23,420 nucleotides of DNA, taken from positions 1-23,420 of the forward strand of contig JANXDJ010000014.1 in NCBI GenBank assembly GCA_025059545.1. The letters run 5' to 3'. The stretch comes from Archaeoglobaceae archaeon. GTDB taxonomy: Archaea; Halobacteriota; Archaeoglobi; Archaeoglobales; Archaeoglobaceae. The notes beneath the pieces are model-generated. The model had not been told where the DNA came from. It made no database searches and saw only the letters and a program-made list of their open reading frames with translations. Positions 22,761 to 23,420 of the stretch are shown here, piece by piece; the stretch's first letter is position 1; each line of letters begins with the position of its first letter. Made by a program: the position numbers and the translations under genes.

Positions 22761-23420
22761 CTTCTCAACACCCAAATTTGAGAATTTCATTCTAATCTTG
22801 CAGAACGAGCAGATCTCTCCACTTGAAATTTCTCCGCATAGAGAGCAATATTTTGTCTCCAATGGCATTTCTGTTTTTCCTATCAACCCTCTTACGAAAT
22901 TTTTCACAAATCCCGGCTTTTTTAATTCGATCTCATAAACAATTTCCTTCCATTCAGGCTTTGGAGCGTAAGGGCATTCTCCAGACTTAAATGGAAGCTC
23001 TTTGAGAATCACATAGAGCATGTTCTCTTTCTCGCTCACCTCAAAAAGTGGTCTCGCTCTCGCAACGACTTTTAAATCAAAAGGTTCGATCCTTGGCAAA
23101 AGCTTTTCGGAGAAAATTTGTTGATTTCCCGCGATATTTTTTAGATAAAATGAGGCAATGTCTTCCGCTGTGTGCCCAGTTGCGACAACATTGAAGCCAT
23201 GATCCCTTGCAAATTTATTCATAATGTATCTCTTCGCGATCCCACAGATAGAGCAAACTCTTCCCCTCACTTGTGGAATCGTGAAGCCGTATTCCTTAAG
23301 CTCGACAGTGTTAAGCTTTGCTGAAAGCGAGCTCGCAAGCTTCTCTACTTTTTCCTTTGAATCTCTTGAGTATTCACCGATTCCGAGATCTATGTAGAGC
23401 ATCTCAAAATCGTAGCCAAT
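22758..23420 (-). CDS. NcsA/TtuA-type tRNA 2-thiolation protein, 3' part
   Basis: The reading frame is open to the right edge, so the N-terminus is missing; 220 codons are visible, from IGYDFE onward. The visible part has LYIDLGIGEYS, the CSICGIAKRYIMN block, and ATGHTAEDIASFYLKNI, typical of the TtcA/NcsA/TtuA group of ATP pyrophosphatases that transfer sulfur to tRNA bases. The C-terminus has a zinc ribbon with CSLCG and CSFC. The PP-loop (SGGxDS) and the N-terminal zinc site should lie beyond the window. 31 nt separate it from hisI. Among family members NcsA/TtuA-type is preferred because of the C-terminal ribbon. Confidence 0.88.
   Translation of the reverse strand: MGYDFEMLYIDLGIGEYSRDSKEKVEKLASSLSAKLNTVELKEYGFTIPQVRGRVCSICGIAKRYIMNKFARDHGFNVVATGHTAEDIASFYLKNIAGNQQIFSEKLLPRIEPFDLKVVARARPLFEVSEKENMLYVILKELPFKSGECPYAPKPEWKEIVYEIELKKPGFVKNFVRGLIGKTEMPLETKYCSLCGEISSGEICSFCKIRMKFSNLGVEK

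Noticed and set aside
1..23420. CRISPR array, insertion sequence, prophage or integrated element
   Set aside because: No regular direct repeats, transposase, integrase or terminal inverted repeats were found; the window looks like core chromosome.

Overview
The window reads as densely coded chromosomal DNA from a euryarchaeon, most likely a member of the Archaeoglobales (Archaeoglobus/Ferroglobus/Geoglobus type). The evidence is the archaeal mevalonate operon (HMG-CoA synthase, thiolase, DUF35), type II GAPDH, ApgM phosphoglycerate mutase, a fused hexulose-6-phosphate synthase/RraA protein, a His-type Thi4, a two-domain ~304-residue tRNA splicing endonuclease with the same Tyr/His/Lys spacing as the A. 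fulgidus enzyme, a DUF22 protein, a presenilin-type protease, and a tRNA-Tyr with C1-G72 and an archaeal bulge-helix-bulge intron. TATA boxes often lie about 24-28 nt before start codons, so many messages look leaderless. No insertion sequence, CRISPR array, phage gene or integrase was seen. The genus is an inference.

Layout. 1-2986 (minus): four-gene mevalonate operon (HTH regulator, HMG-CoA synthase, thiolase, DUF35 protein cut by the window edge), with 4-nt overlaps between the first three. 3051-4337 (minus): HPS-RraA fusion. 4426-5892 (plus): a triplicated DUF22 protein and a 46-residue zinc finger. 5936-6034 (minus): intron-containing tRNA-Tyr. 6130-7001 (plus): archaeal Thi4 and a 39-residue zinc protein. 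6998-8720 (minus): apgM then scpB. 8846-9769 (plus): a degenerate FtsZ/tubulin-like protein. 9737-10827 (minus): a small unknown protein and truA. 10848-12043 (minus): a CooT-like nickel protein coupled to type II GAPDH. 12122-12619 (plus): dUTPase. 12616-14267 (minus): MarR-like regulator and an M20 hydrolase. 14349-16599 (minus): TatD hydrolase, EndA and ITP/XTP phosphatase, chained by 4-nt overlaps. 16666-17376 (minus): TPR protein. 17510-19841 (plus): HAD hydrolase, HTH/Zn-ribbon protein, cobalamin adenosyltransferase, ATP-cone/Mrr nuclease fusion. 19838-22726 (minus): hisI, PIN-ATPase-KH protein, presenilin-like protease. 22758-23420 (minus): 3' part of an NcsA/TtuA-type tRNA thiolation protein. 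No gene-free stretch exceeds 300 bases.

Themes. The genes serve central carbon metabolism (ApgM, GAPDH, HPS), isoprenoid lipids, thiazole and cobalamin cofactors, nucleotide-pool cleaning (dUTPase, ITP/XTP phosphatase), tRNA maturation (EndA, TruA, tRNA thiolation, and an intron-bearing tRNA that EndA would process) and chromosome or cell-cycle functions (ScpB, FtsZ-like). The items most worth a second look are an Asp where the thiolase should have its nucleophilic Cys, the degenerate tubulin-fold protein, the triple-DUF22/zinc-finger pair, the CooT-GAPDH coupling, the ATP-cone/nuclease fusion beside a cobalamin adenosyltransferase, and a perfect 11-bp inverted repeat over the hisI promoter.
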